The notes beneath the pieces were generated by a model. It did not search any database, was not told the origin of the DNA, and saw nothing but the letters and a program-made list of their open reading frames with translations. The translations under genes were made by a program, and so were the position numbers. DNA of 64,000 nucleotides from Caryophanales bacterium UBA6380 (GTDB lineage Bacteria > Bacillota_I > Bacilli_A > RFN20 > CAG-826): assembly GCA_002438785.1 (NCBI GenBank), contig DJQS01000013.1, forward strand, positions 62,001-126,000. The letters are read 5' to 3'. Shown piece by piece: positions 62,992 to 64,000 of the stretch; positions within the stretch are counted from its first letter, which is position 1; every line of letters starts with the position of its first letter.

Positions 62992-64000
62992 ATGGAAAAA
63001 AAGGATTATGGAATAATTGTTCAAGCTGTTGGACCAATTGTCGATGTACGATTTGAAGACACTGAACTTCCAAATTTACTTACTGCTTTAAAAGTTCCAT
63101 TAGAAGGGAAAGATGATTTAATTCTTGAAATTGAACTTTATGTTGGTGATGATACTGCTAGATGTGTAGCAATGGGACCAACAGAAGGTTTAGTTAGAGG
63201 TATGAAAGCATACAATACTAATTCTCCTATTAAAGTTCCAGTTGGCGAATCAACTTTAGGAAGGGTTTTTAATGTTCTTGGAAAATGTATTGATGGTGGT
63301 GACACAAAAGATATCGATGGTGCAAAAAGATTGCCAATTCATCGCGAACCTCCTGCATTTAAAGATCAAATGACTCATCAAGAGATGCTTGAAACTGGAA
63401 TTAAAGTTATAGATTTACTTTGCCCATATGTTAGGGGTGGTAAAGTTGGTTTATTTGGAGGAGCTGGAGTTGGAAAAACTGTTTTAATTCAAGAATTAAT
63501 CAATAATATTGCTTCAATTCAACATGGAATTTCTGTTTTTGCTGGTGTTGGTGAAAGAAGTCGTGAAGGAAATGACTTGTATAATGAAATGAAAGCAACA
63601 GGAGTTTTAAATAAAACGGCTTTAGTTTATGGGCAAATGAATGAACCTCCAGGATCAAGAATGAGAGTAGCCTTGAGCGCTTTAACAATGGCAGAATATT
63701 TTAGAGATGAAATGCACTTAGATGTACTCTTTTTCATAGACAATATTTTTAGATTTACTCAAGCTGGTAGTGAAGTTAGTGCTTTAATTGGTAGAATGCC
63801 TAGTGCTGTTGGATATCAACCTACATTAGCAACAGAAATGGGACAACTTCAAGAAAGAATTACTTCAACTAGAGATGGTGCTATTACTTCAATTCAAGCT
63901 GTTTATGTTCCAGCAGATGATTTAACTGACCCCGCTCCTGCTACGACCTTTTCACATCTAGATGCTAAAACGGTTCTTGATAGAAATTTAGCTAGTTTAG
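62992..64000 (+). CDS. atpD: F-type ATP synthase subunit beta (3' end outside window)
   Basis: The catalytic F1 subunit, seen for its first 336 residues and open to the window edge. The P-loop GGAGVGKT is at residues 156-163. GVGERSREGNDLY holds the catalytic glutamate, FIDNIFRFTQAGSEVSALIG is the Walker B region, and VPADDLTDPAPATTF follows. The start is fixed by TTAGGAGGTATGTT upstream. AtpC (epsilon) is expected beyond the edge. Confidence 0.97.
   Translation, partial: MEKKDYGIIVQAVGPIVDVRFEDTELPNLLTALKVPLEGKDDLILEIELYVGDDTARCVAMGPTEGLVRGMKAYNTNSPIKVPVGESTLGRVFNVLGKCIDGGDTKDIDGAKRLPIHREPPAFKDQMTHQEMLETGIKVIDLLCPYVRGGKVGLFGGAGVGKTVLIQELINNIASIQHGISVFAGVGERSREGNDLYNEMKATGVLNKTALVYGQMNEPPGSRMRVALSALTMAEYFRDEMHLDVLFFIDNIFRFTQAGSEVSALIGRMPSAVGYQPTLATEMGQLQERITSTRDGAITSIQAVYVPADDLTDPAPATTFSHLDAKTVLDRNLASL

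Noticed and set aside
1..64000. Mycoplasma-type code (UGA as tryptophan)
   Set aside because: Tryptophan is TGG throughout, and genes at 12720 and 40809 end at TGA at sensible family ends.
1..64000. tRNA, rRNA, IS elements or prophage genes
   Set aside because: I saw no cloverleaf-like GC-rich stretches, transposase motifs or terminal inverted repeats in the intergenic regions.

Overview
The window comes from a strongly AT-rich, Gram-positive-type bacterium with many lipoproteins. UGA is an ordinary stop (the genes ending at 12720 and 40809 end in TGA), so the mycoplasma code is not used. Even so, the ATP synthase b subunit carries a lipoprotein signal, a trait known from Mollicutes. My inference is an uncultured gut, plant-polysaccharide-degrading member of the Mollicutes-like Bacilli (RF39/Erysipelotrichales/Acholeplasma neighbourhood). 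This rests on gene content and codes only, not on a phylogeny.

Layout. 1-3826: the end of a secreted carbohydrate-active protein, then a large secreted Ig-domain protein interrupted by a frameshift at an A7 run. 3866-22528: a rhamnose locus. One arm holds a GH78 rhamnosidase, rhaD, rhaB, an ABC ATPase, a second GH78, a secreted glycerophosphodiesterase-like protein and two RpiB/LacAB-type isomerases. A divergent DeoR regulator separates it from the other arm: rhaA, a second rhaD, a second ABC ATPase and an RDD membrane protein. 22591-24070: an AAA/DUF4143 ATPase behind three phased iterons. 24073-39982: an AraC-type regulator divergent from a polysaccharide import and breakdown operon. That operon holds two LplB/LplC-type permeases, a solute-binding lipoprotein, two beta-helix lipoproteins, an Ig/CBM-like lipoprotein frameshifted at a T9 run, a GH127-like enzyme and a third GH78-type enzyme. 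A CcpA cre-like site sits on the predicted transcription start. 40192-49867: a small FMN reductase and four consecutive lipoproteins, two of them BspA-like leucine-rich-repeat proteins. 50012-56974: a domain-permuted GH3 enzyme, a flavodoxin-SCP2-membrane fusion, an FAD-dependent dehydrogenase and purA. 57071-64000: an MscS channel followed by atpI-like, atpB, E, F, H, A, G and D (partial).

How it fits together (inference). Extracellular beta-helix and Ig/CBM lipoproteins bind or cut a rhamnose- and arabinose-containing plant glycan such as a pectic rhamnogalacturonan. The permease/binding-protein set imports oligosaccharides and has no ATPase of its own, so the two MsmX-like ATPases in the rhamnose locus are obvious candidates to energise it. 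GH78, GH127-like and GH3 enzymes without signal peptides split the oligosaccharides in the cytoplasm. RhaA, RhaB and RhaD take L-rhamnose to DHAP and lactaldehyde. The ATP synthase c subunit has a two-carboxylate motif that suggests Na+ coupling.

Most unusual points: the shared C-terminal GCGG membrane tail on two surface proteins; large coiled-coil-like insertions inside the ABC ATPases; homopolymer frameshifts in two surface-protein genes and a G7 run in the ribosome-binding region of a third; three genes with TATAAT-N6-ATG (leaderless) starts; and the two-carboxylate rotor subunit.
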